From Vespa crabro (lineage: Eukaryota > Arthropoda > Insecta > Hymenoptera > Vespidae), in contig NC_060960.1 of assembly GCF_910589235.1 (NCBI RefSeq), forward strand, positions 6,491,839 through 6,555,838: a DNA stretch of 64,000 bases, read 5' to 3'. Positions within the stretch are counted from its first letter, which is position 1. Each line of letters opens with the position of its first letter. Below, one piece after another: positions 13,205 through 26,860 of the stretch. A program made the translations under genes and the position numbers. The notes under the pieces are model-generated. The model searched no databases. It had not been told where the DNA came from and saw only the letters and a program-made list of their open reading frames with translations.

Positions 13205-15484
13205 CCTGTATTATTTACTCGGTTCTTTTTTCTTATTTTTTTTCTTCTTTTTCCATTATAAATATAAATTCTAATATTAAAGCTTCGACGGCATTAAAGC
13301 CTTCTTCCACATGACATACATTTTTAAACAGCGACACTGTACTTGACCTACTTCAAACGAGACTCGCCTATAGCGATCTCCTTCTCGCTAATGGATTTTT
13401 TTCAATATCAAAATGTTATCTGATAAATACATTTTAATCAATTCTAATCAATCAATTTTAATATGTTTCTTTACTACAAGATAAGAAATATTGTGACATA
13501 TAATTGTTAATCAATATAATTCAATATGAAATATTGATATCGTCTTTTTCTATATAATAATGTTAATAAAAAAATATATATATATGTATACATAATTATG
13601 CTAATAATCTATTATAAATCATTACGAATTAGACCCAAAATTCGTACAGTTCTTCATCCTACAAAATAATGAAGTTTGATAAAACAGGAGAAATTAAATT
13701 AATAAAAATGATTTTAATTATAATAATAAACCAATGATAAATGAATGAAAAAAGATTCTTAAAAGTGTCCACCTTTGAGAGTTAGAGTACTCACTATCTA
13801 CATGACCGGACGTCGCAAGTTCCGTAGTCGCAACCACAGTCGCTACTGCTGACAAGAATAGTTCAGTAGTGCTTTCGCGTGAAAATTTCGAATATATCGA
13901 TTTGTCATTGGCTCGTGGATGATAAGTGGGGGTAAAATTTTGCGCATTCGCACTGACTTAAAGGTCATGTATTACATTCAGTTAGATTCAGGAAGAGAAC
14001 AGATCCAATTTGCTATCATAAGTTTCGAAGAATTAAATCGACAGACACATACAAATTGTTAATTAAAAGTTAAAAAAAAAAAAAAAGTAATATATTCCTT
14101 ATCGTGTAATTATTTGAATTAATTTATACCATCCTACGATATTTTTATCGTATATCTATTATCATTTTCTTTATTTCTATTAATAACATAAAATATCAAA
14201 GAAGTGATGATGTGTTATAAATGATCGAGATATTTTGATTAATGTTAATTACATACTGTTATATCAAATATGGATTATTTGTTGTTATCGATGTTACATC
14301 GTAATAAAATATTTGTTACCTTATAATTATTATGATTAAATGTCAGAAGTAATAAATAGTCACGTAAAGACAAATTCAAAAGAAAGAGATAAGAATAGAC
14401 GAACAGCTTGCGTGAAAACACGATTTAACAATACTTTTTTTCTTTCGTAATAATCAAAAGAGAATAAAATGGTTAAAAGGAATAAAAAGATAGAGAAACG
14501 AATAGTATATACTGAAACAAAAAGAAAAAAAGCAAAAAGATATGAACGTAATCGACAGAAAACGCTAACGTTCTTCTCCGACAACTTTCGATTGAATCGC
14601 TGAACGATGTATTAAAAAAAAATCTGTAAATTTATATATATATATATATATGTGTCCATATATACGCGCGCGCAGTGATGCTTTACTACTTAGCAGCGAT
14701 TAAAAATAAATGTGTAGGTGGAGCTTGATCCCGGGTAATATCGCGTAACAGTATATATCCTTAGAAATTTTATCCTACCACATTTACGAGATTTAAATTT
14801 TCATGTATTTATTAAAAAAATCTTCTGTTTCATATTTTCATTCTTGATATACGAAATTTTCATGTTTTAAAGTAAAATCATTAAACGCATTTCTTTCTTA
14901 TTTCGTTTACCTATGTATTTAAAAAAAGAAAGTAATATAATAATACATACACATACATACTGTAAGCATATACTGAAATATATACAATTTGTTCTATATA
15001 TATATATATATAGAACACACACGTCTGTATATATCTATGTATGTATGTACGTATATATGTATCTATGTATGTATGTATGTTCGTAATAACGCATTATTAA
15101 ACTAAAAATAAATACATCAGCACTATTATTTTTGAATACACACATTTAACAATTGTTTAACAAGATTATTTTTTGATTTTTTTTTTCTACTTTGTTGTAT
15201 ATTTTTAATTGTTTAATTTGATTTTAACTAAACTAACAAAATTAAAAAGTTTTATTGCAAAAAAATTCATTTACTACGTTCCCGTTTCTCCATAAAAATT
15301 CTTTATCTTTCATACATTATATTAAGCTTTTAATTTCCGCATACATTATAATTAAGATTAATGATAAATATACATCATCATTATTTTATTTAATTAATTG
15401 TTTTTATCTCGTAGAATATCAAATAAATTCGAACTATAATATAAAAGGCGGGAACGCAATATGCTGACGTTTTAGTAAAGGTTA

Positions 15485-15518
<34 letters not shown>

Positions 15519-15860
15519 GTATATTTTATTACAATTGCTTGTTGCTGATTGGTGAATTATTATACTTGTATTATTCTATAATGTTTTGCATCTTTTAATA
15601 TCTTTTTCATTTAAAAAATAATAAAAGTAATATATTATATATATATATATCAATTGCTATATATATTTTTATATTTCATAATTGAAGGTAAAGGATCTGT
15701 CGATAATGAAGATACAAACAAATTTTTACTCCTCTGCAGAAGTTCGTAAACCTTATTAAACAGTTCATGACAATTTGTTCTGAACTTAAGATTCTGATTT
15801 TTTGCTAAAAAGCACATTGGGTGAATTTAAAGGAAAAATTTCATACAAGAATTTAAAAAG
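13205..15860. other. Intergenic region between divergent Adk1 and CCT7
   Basis: Mostly AT-rich with TA and GTAT simple repeats near 14630-14650 and 15000-15080 and a (CT)n tract at 15485-15516. A less AT-rich patch at about 13790-13950 may be the promoter or non-coding first exon of the adenylate kinase gene (inference). The CCT7 leader must lie just before 15861. Confidence 0.5.
15485..15516. repeat. (CT)n microsatellite
   Basis: Uninterrupted CT dinucleotides, about 16 units, in the CCT7 upstream region. Such GAGA-type tracts often occur in insect promoters; that link is inference. Confidence 0.85.
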
Positions 15861-18766
15861 ATGGTAGGTTTTTTTAATGCAATATGTTATTATATATAAA
15901 CATACACTTGTTTTACATTAGCTTGTATTTTTTATATAAAACAATGTAACCAAATATTTCTTGACTTTTCTATCTTAGCCATGCTTTATATTTTATGTTA
16001 TTCCTTCAAATTAATTTATTTATTCAAATTCTATGTTAGTAAAATTTTTTTTTATATTTTTTTTTCATTAATAAAACTATGATCATGTACATATATACGT
16101 ACACAAAAGCTTTGTAAAATTTTATTAGAGATTATATTCTTCTAACCTTATAAGGAAATTAATTTTGACTCACGCCCACTTAACTTTTCCGGTAAAAGAA
16201 GTATTTATCTTTTTAGAATATAAAGATAATATATATATATACATTATAATTAATAATGTATATATATTTACTTAATTAATTACTTAAATAAAAATTCATA
16301 CTTTGTTTTTTCTCTTGTTTAAAATACGTGAAAGAACAAATTCAGAAATTTACAATATTATATAGTCATAGAATAAAAAATCATCCTAACAAACTAGCCA
16401 AGTATCTTAAATGTTTTATAGATAATAAATGAATAACTATAGACTTTCAATTCAGTTGTTTTAAATAGTATAATATAATAAAGTGTACAATTGATAAAGA
16501 ATATTTAATAGTTTGTAAAGCATTGGAAAAAATTATATAAAAAAGCAAAAAGAATAAAAATTAAAAAGATGGGAAGATATATGAGAGTACTATTCACTTT
16601 TGTTATTAAAAAGATATTTTTTATTCACATTATATCTTATGCTAATTAATTTTTATTTCCAGCAACCTCAAATAATTTTGTTGAAAGAAGGTACAGATGC
16701 ATCTCAAGGAAAACAACAAGTAATATCAAATATAAATGCATGTCAAGTGGTTGTAGATGCTGTGAGGACCACGTTAGGTCCTCGTGGTATGGATAAGCTT
16801 ATTGTAGATCAAAATTCTAAAAGCACTATTTCTAATGATGGTGCTACTATATTAAAACTATTAGAAATTGTACATCCTGCAGCTAAGACATTGGTAGACA
16901 TTGCGAAATCTCAAGATGCAGAGGTAAATTTCATTATATTACAAAATTTTTATGGTATTTTTCTCTCTATTACAGTATAGAACAAAAGTATAAAAATGGA
17001 ATACTGTTGTTCTTTATTTAGAGAAAATTGAACACAGGATGTATAGACTAGTAATTTCTTGTAATTATGAAATTGCTTCAATAATATCCAACATATAAAT
17101 TGAAGTAATTTTAGAACTAAAATTTAATAAATCGGAATATATTATTTTGTGTAGGTTGGCGATGGTACAACCAGTGTTGTTCTATTAGCAGGAGAATTTC
17201 TAAAACAAATGAAACCATTTATCGAAGAGGGTGTGCATCCGCGTATCATAATCAAAGCTTTGCGTCGTGCTTTACAACTTGCAATTGAGAAAATCAATGC
17301 ATTAAGTATTAAAATGAATAAAGATGATCTTAAAAATCAAGAAAACCTCTTGAAAGAATGTGCAGCCACTTCTATGAGTTCAAAATTAATTCATCAACAA
17401 AAGAAATATTTTAGCGAATTAGTTGTCAAAGCTGTTATGATGTTAGATGATTTATTACCTTTAAATATGATCGGTTTTAAGAAGGTATTATATTTGTTTT
17501 TACTAATAATACATATACATATAAAATATGTTATTAACTCATTAAAAAGTCGCATTTATTTATTTAATATATAGGTATCTGGCGGAGCTTTAGAGGATTC
17601 AGAGTTAATTGAAGGTGTTGCATTTAAAAAAACTTTTTCATACGCTGGATTTGAAATGCAACCTAAGAACTATTCCAATTGCAAAATTGCTCTATTAAAC
17701 ATTGAATTAGAACTTAAAGCAGAGAGAGATAATGCGGAAGTTCGTGTAGATAATGTTGCAGAATATCAGAAAATCGTTGATGCAGAATGGAAAATTTTAT
17801 ATGATAAACTTGAAAAGATTTGGCAAATTGGGGCAAATATAGTATTATCGAAATTGCCGATTGGAGATGTAGCGACACAATATTTTGCCGATAGAGATAT
17901 GTTTTGTGCTGGTAGAGTTCCAGATGAAGATTTAAAGAGAATAATGAAAGCATGTGGAGGAAGCATTTTGACTACTATACATGATATCAAAGAATTAGAT
18001 CTTGGAGATTGTGGTCTCTTTGAAGAAAAGCAAATTGGCAGCGAAAGGTAATGAAAAAACAATTTTTTTTTTTTGTTTTTTTTTTTAATCCGTTCTACTG
18101 GTACTAAATAATATTTCTATAATATTTCTGTTTTTTAGATTTAATGTACTCCGTAAATGTCGTAATGCTAAAACTTGTACATTTATTTTACGTGGCGGAG
18201 CAGAACAATTTTTGGAAGAAACGGAAAGATCTCTTCACGATGCAATTATGGTAGTAAGACGTATGGTAAAAAATGATGCCATTGTTGCTGGTGGTGGGAG
18301 TATCGAAATGGAACTATCAAAAACTTTGCGCGATTATTCCCGTACAATTGCAGGGAAAGAACAGTTACTAATTGGTGCATTGGCAAGAGCTCTTGAAATT
18401 ATACCTAGGTATAGATTTTATTTAAATTATTTTCATTTGCAAAAACTCTTAGAAAATGTAATCATTCTTTTTTTTTTTTTTTACTATAGACAATTATGTG
18501 ACAATGCCGGTTTTGATGCAACAAATATTCTAAATAAATTGCGACAAAAGCATCATAAAGGCCTGTATTGGTATGGTGTTGATATAAATTCTGAAGATAT
18601 AGCTGACAATATGGAAGCTTGTGTTTGGGAACCTGCAGTAGTTAAAATCAATGCTTTAACTGCAGCAACCGAAGCTGCCTGTTTAATTTTATCTGTAGAT
18701 GAGACAATAAAAAATCCAAGAAGCACTAATGATTCTGAAGGTCGTGGAATGGGAAGACCAATGTAA
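15861..18766 (+). CDS. CCT7: T-complex protein 1 subunit eta (CCT7)
   Basis: Subunit of the cytosolic TRiC/CCT chaperonin that folds actin, tubulin and WD-repeat proteins. Exons: 15861-15863, 16663-16923, 17155-17484, 17575-18047, 18139-18408, 18490-18766; about 537 residues against about 540 for the family. The sequence begins [18 protein letters not shown], which is the eta-subunit start. ATP-binding hallmarks are present: [19 protein letters not shown], and VGDGTTSV at residues 89-96. Further landmarks are [10 protein letters not shown], the conserved GGGSIEMEL, and a C-terminal segment ending RGMGRPM. The first coding exon contains only the ATG, directly followed by a GTAGGT donor; the acceptor at 16662 then supplies residue 2 (Gln). 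An alternative ATG at 16569 would need unspliced leader and is not preferred. Confidence 0.95.
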
Positions 18767-19538
18767 TATGTCATTACATTGGAGAAGAAAACAAAAAAAA
18801 TAAACAAAGAATTTTAATCTTCATGTACTACAGTAAATATTCTGTTGTACCTATTAACATTGAAAGTTTAACAACTATATATTATTAATTTTACAAATTA
18901 AGATTTGATTTGTACATGATATTTTTCAGTTGCAGCATACAATAAATACATGAGCGATATTACTTAAATGAACAATCCCACTATCCAAATTGAAAATCAA
19001 TTGGAATCTTTCTTAAAATTTTTTTTACATTAATCTTTTAATATGAGAAAATTTAATGATCTTAATGAAATAGATAACTAGTTATAAAATAGTATTACTT
19101 GCTTATATAATTCAATGCCTTAACTTATACGCTATTCAAATATAGTATTCGCACGCATTAAATTTGTATCGTTTTCATATATATATATATAGCATTATAA
19201 AGTTCGTCTTTTGTAATATTTAATACATATTAAGTAATAAATACTTAAATAAAAGAAAATAAAAATTTCTAGTCAAATTTTTTTCACGAGATTATGATTT
19301 TAATAAGAACCAATTAAAATTTACCTGATTTTACGTGGGCATGTGGTATGCGGACGCGCATGTGACGTCAATTAATTTTGTAGTCCTTAAATTTACCGCC
19401 TAAATTTAGACCAATCGGTAGAAAACGTTACTGCGCACGTACTTACATTTCCCTGCCTAACATCATAGGTGGAGTAGTGCGAGCAACAACTACTGACAGA
19501 TATCAGCTGTTCCAGTAAATAAGGAACCGCATTTAGGA
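18767..19538. other. CCT7 3' end and FBXW5 promoter region
   Basis: Contains poly(A)-signal-like AATAAA sequences after the CCT7 stop (around 18798 and 18941). A less AT-rich stretch at about 19330-19530 runs up to the FBXW5 start codon and probably holds its promoter and 5' UTR. No additional gene seen. Confidence 0.55.
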
Positions 19539-22465
19539 ATGGATGTTGTTGAAAATATTATAGAAAATGGAACAAATAGCGTCGAAAGTCTCGACGAAGA
19601 AACAAATACAGATGAAGATTCGACACAAATATCAGAGGGTGATGAGAATTGGTATTATATGCCAGATTCTATACTTCTCAGTATTTTTCAATACCTAACA
19701 CCAAGAGAACTAGTAACAGCAGGAGAAGTATGTAGATCATGGAACAAAGTATCGCAGGATGAATTTCTTTGGAGAGACTTATTCTATCAAACTTATAAAA
19801 TAGATTCAAATATTGGTATTATGCCAGGTCAGTTGTGTTATATATTTGTGTAATAATTTTAATATTGAAGTAACTTTTATGCATATATTATCATACATGA
19901 TAAAAAAATCTGGTGATCAAAATATATTTCACCTAACAAATTCATTTATAACTTTAAATATACATGTTTTAGGAAAAACTTCCTGGTTTGAAGAATTTAA
20001 GCGTTTAGCATATCATACTCCCTTAATAGAAACTGAAGTTCTAAATCATCATTCACATCAAGTATTGCATGTTAGTTTTTCGCACAATGGCAAAATGTTT
20101 GCAACATGTTCAAAAGATGGATACATCCTTGTACGTTCATTTTACTTGTCTTTCATAAAATTAATTTATACTCATATAATTATAACAATTTTTATGTCAC
20201 ATATTAATATAATAAATAATTTTCACATATTAATTTGAATGATTGACAGGTATGGAAAAGTCAACACCCAGTTAATATTATATATCTTAATGATATGAAA
20301 ACATTTAGCTGGAAATATACTCAGTTTTCACAGTTCAATTCTACTGATACTTTGCTTCTTGTCTCTGGTGTACATTTTGGTACACCACATAGTACATCAG
20401 GAGAAATAGCTGTCTTCAGAGTAGCACGTAAGTTTAAAAGTTTAAACAAAAAAGAAAAAATCTGTATAATTCAATTATTAAAAATTTATTGTACTTACGA
20501 GTCTATTTTCTTATTGTTTCTTTCATTATAGCTGGCTTTCAACTTCAATGTAGAGTGGCGAATAAACCGTATGATATATTTGGTACTTGGTATAGTGAAC
20601 ATTACCTTTTAAGTGGAAATTTATATTGGCTGGCACACTTGGTTAGTACTAGTGTACTCTGGCTAAATAAGGCTAATCAAGAATCAGCAAGTGAGCATGT
20701 GCCCATCATGACACAACTGTTTAGGTATGCTAACTATAATGTAGTTTACTTATTAACATTAATTATTGTTAAAAAATTAAGAAAATATTGTAATATATTT
20801 ATTTTTTATTTCATAGGTTTTATAATGGAAATGCTTCTTCAATAAGAGCAATTATGATTGCAAATTGCTTAGCTCCCGCAATCGATTCTGAAAGTTCACA
20901 AGATCAACCTTCATCGTCAAATAACAAAGAAGATAATGCTCAAAATCATATAGCAACATCTTCAACTAATAATTCACCACAAGAAGAACCAGTTGTACTT
21001 CATCATGTCTCATCTAGATTACAGTAAGACCGCATAACTAGTATATTTGATAGTTCCATAAAGATACATGAAAGTTAATTACATTACAAAATAATGTAAA
21101 ATTATTCAAATAGGTACAGTACAATAGAAGGACGTTTTATGAATTGGATAAAACTTGGTGACGGTTTTGAATATGCCAGTCCCATACAATATAATAAAGA
21201 ATATAGACAAGTTGAAAAAGAAAAAACAGCACATGAAGCTGATAGCGAAAGTGATAGTGAAAATGAGAAAGAGAATGAGAATGAAAATGAAAATGAAAAT
21301 GAAAACGAAAATGAAAATCAACAGTGGAATGAAGAGAACGAATCTGCAGGTATATATAATAAACTTAAAATTCTCCAAAATATATATATATATACTAAAT
21401 AATTTTGTGAGCAATTATTTTCTTATTTATTATTGCTCCTAATAGAATCATCAACAGCAGAAGAGTGTGATTCTGATGAATTATCTAATAATCCAGAGAA
21501 ATTTTTAATTTTTACAACTGGATCAAAAACATATACACCTCATCAAGTTGGCTTTAAAAGAATCAAATTAGTTACCTTTCCAAGAAGATTAGATCCAGGA
21601 CCATCACTTCGTGAAAGATTAGCGCAACGAGAAAGAGAACGAGAAAGACAAAACTCAGGAACTTTGTATACTAATTGGTTGGATTATGAAGCAGTTGCTG
21701 ATAGATTTGATAAAGTAGATCACTTAATTGATTTACATGGTCATATTATAGGAATGGGTCTTTCTCCAGATCACAGGTATTGTTGATTTTACTTTTTGTG
21801 TATGTAGTAACAAAAATTATTAATTTTATGAAATTTCATACATTGCATAAGTAGAAAAAATATAGAAACAATAATAATACTTTTGCAGATATTTATATGT
21901 CAATACAAGACCTTGGCCAAGAGGATATGTTATTACTAATCCATTACAACCACCACCTATAGCTCAAGAAATAGATATTCATGTAATTGATTTAGTAACA
22001 TTGAAACAAGTTGGTACAATGTTAAGAGCGCATAAAGCATATACTCCAAATAATGAATGTTTCTTTATATTTCTGGATGTATGCAACGAATATGTGGCAA
22101 GGTGAATAAGGATTTTAACAGTTCTTAGATGTTTTGCTTCAAATCAATAATTCGCATTTGAATGTAATTCTTAATATTATATTTTTCTTTTTCCTAGTGG
22201 TGCTGAAGATAAACATGGCTATCTTTGGGATAGACATTATGGAGTTTGTTTAACCAAATTCCCTCATTCTGATGTTGTCAATTCTGTAGCTTTCAATCCT
22301 AAAGATCCCGAGATGTTAGTTACAACTAGCGATGATTATACAGTCAAAATATGGCGCAGTCGAGCTATGGTGAAATCCTTAGGTTTAAACGAACATTCTT
22401 TTAATCGAGGAATGGAAGTAAGAAAAAAGAGCAGTTATCATAAACCCGGTTGTAATGTTGACTGA
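19539..22465 (+). CDS. FBXW5: F-box/WD-repeat protein 5
   Basis: Substrate receptor of SCF or CRL4 ubiquitin ligases. Nine exons with consistent phases: 19539-19827, 19973-20130, 20250-20427, 20532-20724, 20817-21023, 21114-21349, 21446-21776, 21889-22101, 22198-22465, about 690 residues. The F-box is at residues 41-84 (MPDSILLSIFQYLTPRELV ... CRSWNKVS.DEFLWRDLF). WD-like blades follow: HSHQVLHVSFSHNGKMFATCSKDGYILVW, then C-terminal blades with DLHGHIIGMGLSPDHRYLYVN, SGAEDKHGYLWDRHYGVCL and VVNSVAFNPKDPEMLVTTSDDYTVKIW. The split WD layout with a long middle insert is the FBXW5 pattern. The insert contains a run of about seven Glu-Asn pairs encoded by a GAAAAT-type repeat at 21254-21318. An Arg/Glu-rich segment (RERLAQRERERERQ) lies in exon 7. 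The orthologue call rests on remembered domain order and motifs. Confidence 0.9.
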
Positions 22466-24547
22466 CTAAAGACTATTAAATTTCCTATTTAAAAGCTTAT
22501 GATTAAAAAATCATCTCTCAGCCTTGTATATCTACTGGATCATAACAATTATACCTGCAACATTCACCTTAACACAAACATGATTGAGCACATTTATGCA
22601 TAGTATGAATGCAGTTGTGAAATTATTATATATACGTGTGTATGAGTACGTGTATGTGTGTGTGTATAATTTTGAGTGATACAACTGTATAGTTCTACAA
22701 AGTCAGCACTTTTACTATATGTTCAGTGTTCCTGTTAATAACTTCCTTTAAATTACTTTTTTATGTTTCTACTGTCCATTTATTTGTTGTTATATAATAA
22801 CCAAACGAAACAACATGATTAGCTGTTATTTTTTCTGCTCAATTAGAATATAAATAAACGTATTGGCACATCCGTGTCTTCGCAAAATATATTCAAATTT
22901 CTATATAGAGAATGATATAAATAACTATTGTGAAAGTTTGTTAAAGTACAACATCATGAAATATATCAGTGATATTTACTTTTCCGTTATCAGGTAGATT
23001 TTTAATATTATTTTGAACATATTTATAAGTTTTCTAATAAGCAATTTAACTACTAAGCTACTGGTGTATTATATGATATATATTCGCATATATAAAAATA
23101 TTTAATTTCTTTAATATTACAATAACAAATGTCAAACTCTTTTGATGGTTTATTATATGCGATAATTATTAAAATTTAGGAAATTTTGACCATTTTTATA
23201 CGTGACATGTTTGATTTTTCTTTTTAATTTGCAAATTTCTATGTATATATTATAACTATTATTTCTTATTAAATGAATATACATTATAATAGTATTAAAA
23301 TACAAAGAATAATGAGTGAGTTATCGTTCTACTTTGAAGACAATAAATTTGATTGTAAAATTACGGGAACCTCTGTTCAATGACATAAAAAGTATACTTA
23401 TATATAATACTTTTTCAGAATAATATAGAAAGATATATTTCAGAATACAGTGTCCTCAGAAAATATAATATAACATATAATAAGAATATAGTCTTAAGCA
23501 TGTCACGTACCTGTCATCAAAATATATCTATGTAACATAACATCATGAGTGATTAACAACAGAAATAATATAAATAATGTTACTATTATAATCATTCTGC
23601 AACATATATAGTGTCATGTAATAAGATAAATATAGAAAATCTAATTTCTTTATATTGATCCGAAATTTATTAACATTTTTTCAATAAAATATAATTTTGG
23701 ATAACATGTCTATAAATTCTTAAATGCACTATTCATCAAAAAATTTAGTTTTCTACGACTAAATAAAATTAAAATTTTATAAGAATTTCAGATTACTACT
23801 ATCAATTTTGATTAAAATGAATATAAGATCATGAATCTAGTACTTACAGCAACTAAGTTAAAATAATTGGAGATACATGAATAATAATCAAATAAATCAT
23901 ATTTAAGAGAACTCAAATTGATTAAACACTATTGTATGATCTATTCTCTTTTTGAATTCAAAGAATTTTGAATTTTTACAAAATATTAAAAAAGTGAACA
24001 ATGAAAGATGTAACATATTCATGTTGTATTACAAATCAATATTCTTTCTCCCTTTAAAGAAGCAGATATAAAATGAATAATTTATGTTTCATAAAATTTC
24101 ATTATTATGCTGCAGTTTTTAATTGCAGCTTTCTTTATAACATCCGTGCATAATACTGTGTACTTTGCATTATAATAAGACTTTAATTTATGTTATTTAT
24201 AATGGTTGGTGTTTGCAGTGCCTGTAAAATTAAGCTCATTAAATTATATATTCTTTTCAAATATACACACACACACATAATCAAAATGCATCATTTAAAT
24301 ATCATAATGCAATACAAAATAAGAAAGCTAATTAACTAACCTGGGGTGCTTATACTTTCTTCAGATGAAACCTAACAGTGATGTGGAAGACAGATCATGG
24401 ACACCCTAGTCTCAATGGGAAATAGTTATTAGGAGAAAAATGAGAATATATATATTTATATTAATCTTGCTTCTATTAATTCTAAAACAAATAGAAAAAT
24501 ACGCTTAGTTGAATATTTGCTCACATAAAACTATTTAATAAAGTAAT
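22466..24547. other. Tail-to-tail intergenic region, FBXW5 and PPP1R11
   Basis: Two kilobases of AT-rich DNA between converging genes, expected to be the two 3' UTRs. It has a CA/TG-rich tract near 22635-22668 and several AATAAA motifs. No coding exon recognised. Confidence 0.5.
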
Positions 24548-26860
24548 TTACCATAGTGGATTCATTTTATGTTGAGATGGTTCTGCATTATTTGGTAAAG
24601 CCTTTTCATGAACATCTTTATGACCATGACAATGTTCACATTCGTCATCACTATCATCAGAACTACTTTCGCCAAAATTTTTTGGTTTTTTATAAATACA
24701 ACAACCTAAAAATAACATCAAACTTGACATACAATTCACTTTGAATAATAATAGTTTCACTTGAATAAACGTACATTTTGATTTCTTTTTATTCATATGT
24801 TCATTGTCCACAGTTCCCTGAGTCCACTGAACTTTTTTGTTTGATCGTGGTTTTCTAAGACGCAAGCGTACGGTTGGAACATCCTAAAAAATATAAATCT
24901 ATTGTATTTATCAAAAAAGAATATTATAAAAAATATATATACATTGAACATTGAAAAAAATAATAAAAAAGCTCGATAAAAATAAGTTTTATTATATGAT
25001 ACAATACAATGTTTTACTGTAAAATTATTATGTAAATAAAATAACATATAATTATTATAAAATAATAGATATATAATCGTTAAATATAAATAATGATAAT
25101 AGTTTAGTTTGATCACTGTATAATTTTCTGTGATATTAAATTTTGTATTTTATCATCAGAATATTTTAATAAATCTCTTAAGATTTCATTTGTATGTTGC
25201 CCTAACATTGGAGGTGGAAGTCTGACACTATTATTAGCATAACTATATGTTACTGGTGGTCCAACAACACATATTTTTCCTATATTAGAATGTTCCACTT
25301 CTTTAACCAATCCTATGTGTTTTACATGATTGTCCTCAAAAACCTATAAAATAATGTAATACACATAATAACCTATTATAAAATAAATATATTTCTTGGA
25401 CAATGTTTTCCAATATTTCTTGAGATGTATAACTCCTAAACTTCCTAAAAAAATTTACCTGTTCTATGGTATTAACAGGTCCATATGGAAATGTGGATCC
25501 TTCAAATATTGCCATCCATTCTTTATTTGTTCTCTTTTTAAATTCACTTCTAAGTATATTCAATAATTCTTTTCTATTTTTCACTCTATTAACATTATTC
25601 TTATATTTATTATTATTACCTAATTCTATTAAATGCATCTTTTGAATTAGCTCAGTAAATTGAAAATCACTTCCTGTACCAACTGTTAAGTATCCGTCTT
25701 TTGTTGAAAAAGCTTCATAAGGTACAATACTTTCATGTTCAGAACCCCATCTTGTTGCCTCTTGACCAGCATTCAAGTAATTTGACCCGATATTTATTAA
25801 ACTAGCAATTTGAGTAGATAAAAGATTACATTGAATCCACTGTCCTTCCTTAGTTTTTAATCTTTGAAGTAATGCTGCCATGATAGCACCATGTGCATAA
25901 AGACCTGTAGCCATATCAGTCATAGCTACACCCACTTTGCATGGAGGTCCATCTTTAAAGCCTGTGATATGTAAAAGACCACCTATGGAACTAGCAATGA
26001 CATCGTAACCTGGTCTATTAGCATAAGGACCTACAGAACCATAACCAGTCAAGGAACAATATATAAGATGAGGTGCTATCTTTTTTATATCCGTATATCC
26101 TAAACCCATTTTCATTAATTTTCCTGGAATGTAATTTTCTACAAGTACGTCAGACTTTTTAGCCAACTCATAGATAATATCTCTTCCTTTTTTCAAATCT
26201 ATGCATATACTCTTCTTATTTCTATTAACGCTCACAAAATAAGTAGACTCTTGAGTTCCATTAAAAAATGGTGGTCCCCATTTACGTGCTTCATCGCCGC
26301 TACCAGGTTTCTCAATTTTTATAACTTCTGCTCCAAGATCTCCAAGGATCATAGTGCAATAAGGACCGGCCACTATACGTGTAAGATCCAAAATACGAAT
26401 ACCAGATAATGGAGAACTATCGTTCTCTTGGATAGTACAGAAACTCTTAGATTTATTGATATTATATAAAAATGGTAAAAACCTTGGTTTAATACCAGTG
26501 TATAATATAGTAATACCAAATGATATGGACATATTTCTTCTATTTACAAATATAACTTAGAATAGGAGGAAACAATACTAGATATAATATTTACCGCCGT
26601 AAATATAAACAATAACACTCATATAAATATTCAAAAATTTACCGGCAAAAAAATCTGTATCAATTAAAATTCAATTGATCTTTTAATATTATAAAAACGT
26701 TCGGTTTGTAATTCTTTACAGAATAACAAATAACCGGTACTATCAATAAAATGACGTATAAGCTAACAATACGAACCTGTGATCCAGAATCAGTGATATC
26801 CCCCTCCAATACTGTCTCCGTTTGCGATGCCGATTGTTCGGGCAAAGTTGTTCTTTCCAT
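24548..26860 (-). CDS. PPP1R11: PPP1R11 / protein phosphatase 1 inhibitor-3
   Basis: Small disordered inhibitor of protein phosphatase 1, also reported as an E3 ubiquitin ligase in mammals. Exons on the minus strand: 26860-26777, 24883-24775, 24705-24548, giving 116 residues, close to the mammalian length of about 126. The hallmark segments are LRLRKPRSNKKVQWTQGTVD (with the RVxF-like PP1 site KKVQW), NEHMNKKKSKCCCIYKKPKNF and FGESSSDDSDDECEHCHGH. The Cys/His cluster probably binds metal. The first exon encodes MERTTLPEQSASQTETVLEG and joins exon 2 in phase 0. The roughly 1.9-kb first intron contains the complete SUGCT-type gene on the same strand. It starts 826 bp from RBM18, head to head, so the two may share a promoter. 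Confidence 0.88.
25113..26532 (-). CDS. SUGCT: Succinate-hydroxymethylglutarate CoA-transferase-like
   Basis: Class III (CaiB/BaiF, formyl-CoA transferase type) CoA-transferase, about 434 residues, probably mitochondrial and acting in glutarate metabolism by analogy with SUGCT. Two exons: 26532-25459 and 25343-25113. Residues 1-35 are basic and hydroxylated like a mitochondrial presequence. Family motifs are GIRILDLTRIVAGPYCTMIL, GDLGAEVIKIEKPGSGDEAR, the substrate loop VSVNRNKKSI, and RPGYDVIASSIGGL, where Asp177 corresponds to the catalytic Asp that forms the acyl anhydride. PPPMLGQHTNEIL near the C-terminus is also typical. The gene lies inside the first intron of PPP1R11 on the same strand, so it needs its own promoter or alternative first-exon use. 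Other members (AMACR, CaiB) are less likely given the SUGCT-like start, but function is inferred. Confidence 0.88.

Noticed and set aside
17714..18062. Minus-strand ORFs inside CCT7 exon 4
   Set aside because: Antisense shadows of a confirmed coding exon.
21106..21414. Minus-strand Phe/Ile-rich ORF
   Set aside because: Antisense shadow of the FBXW5 Glu-Asn repeat exon.
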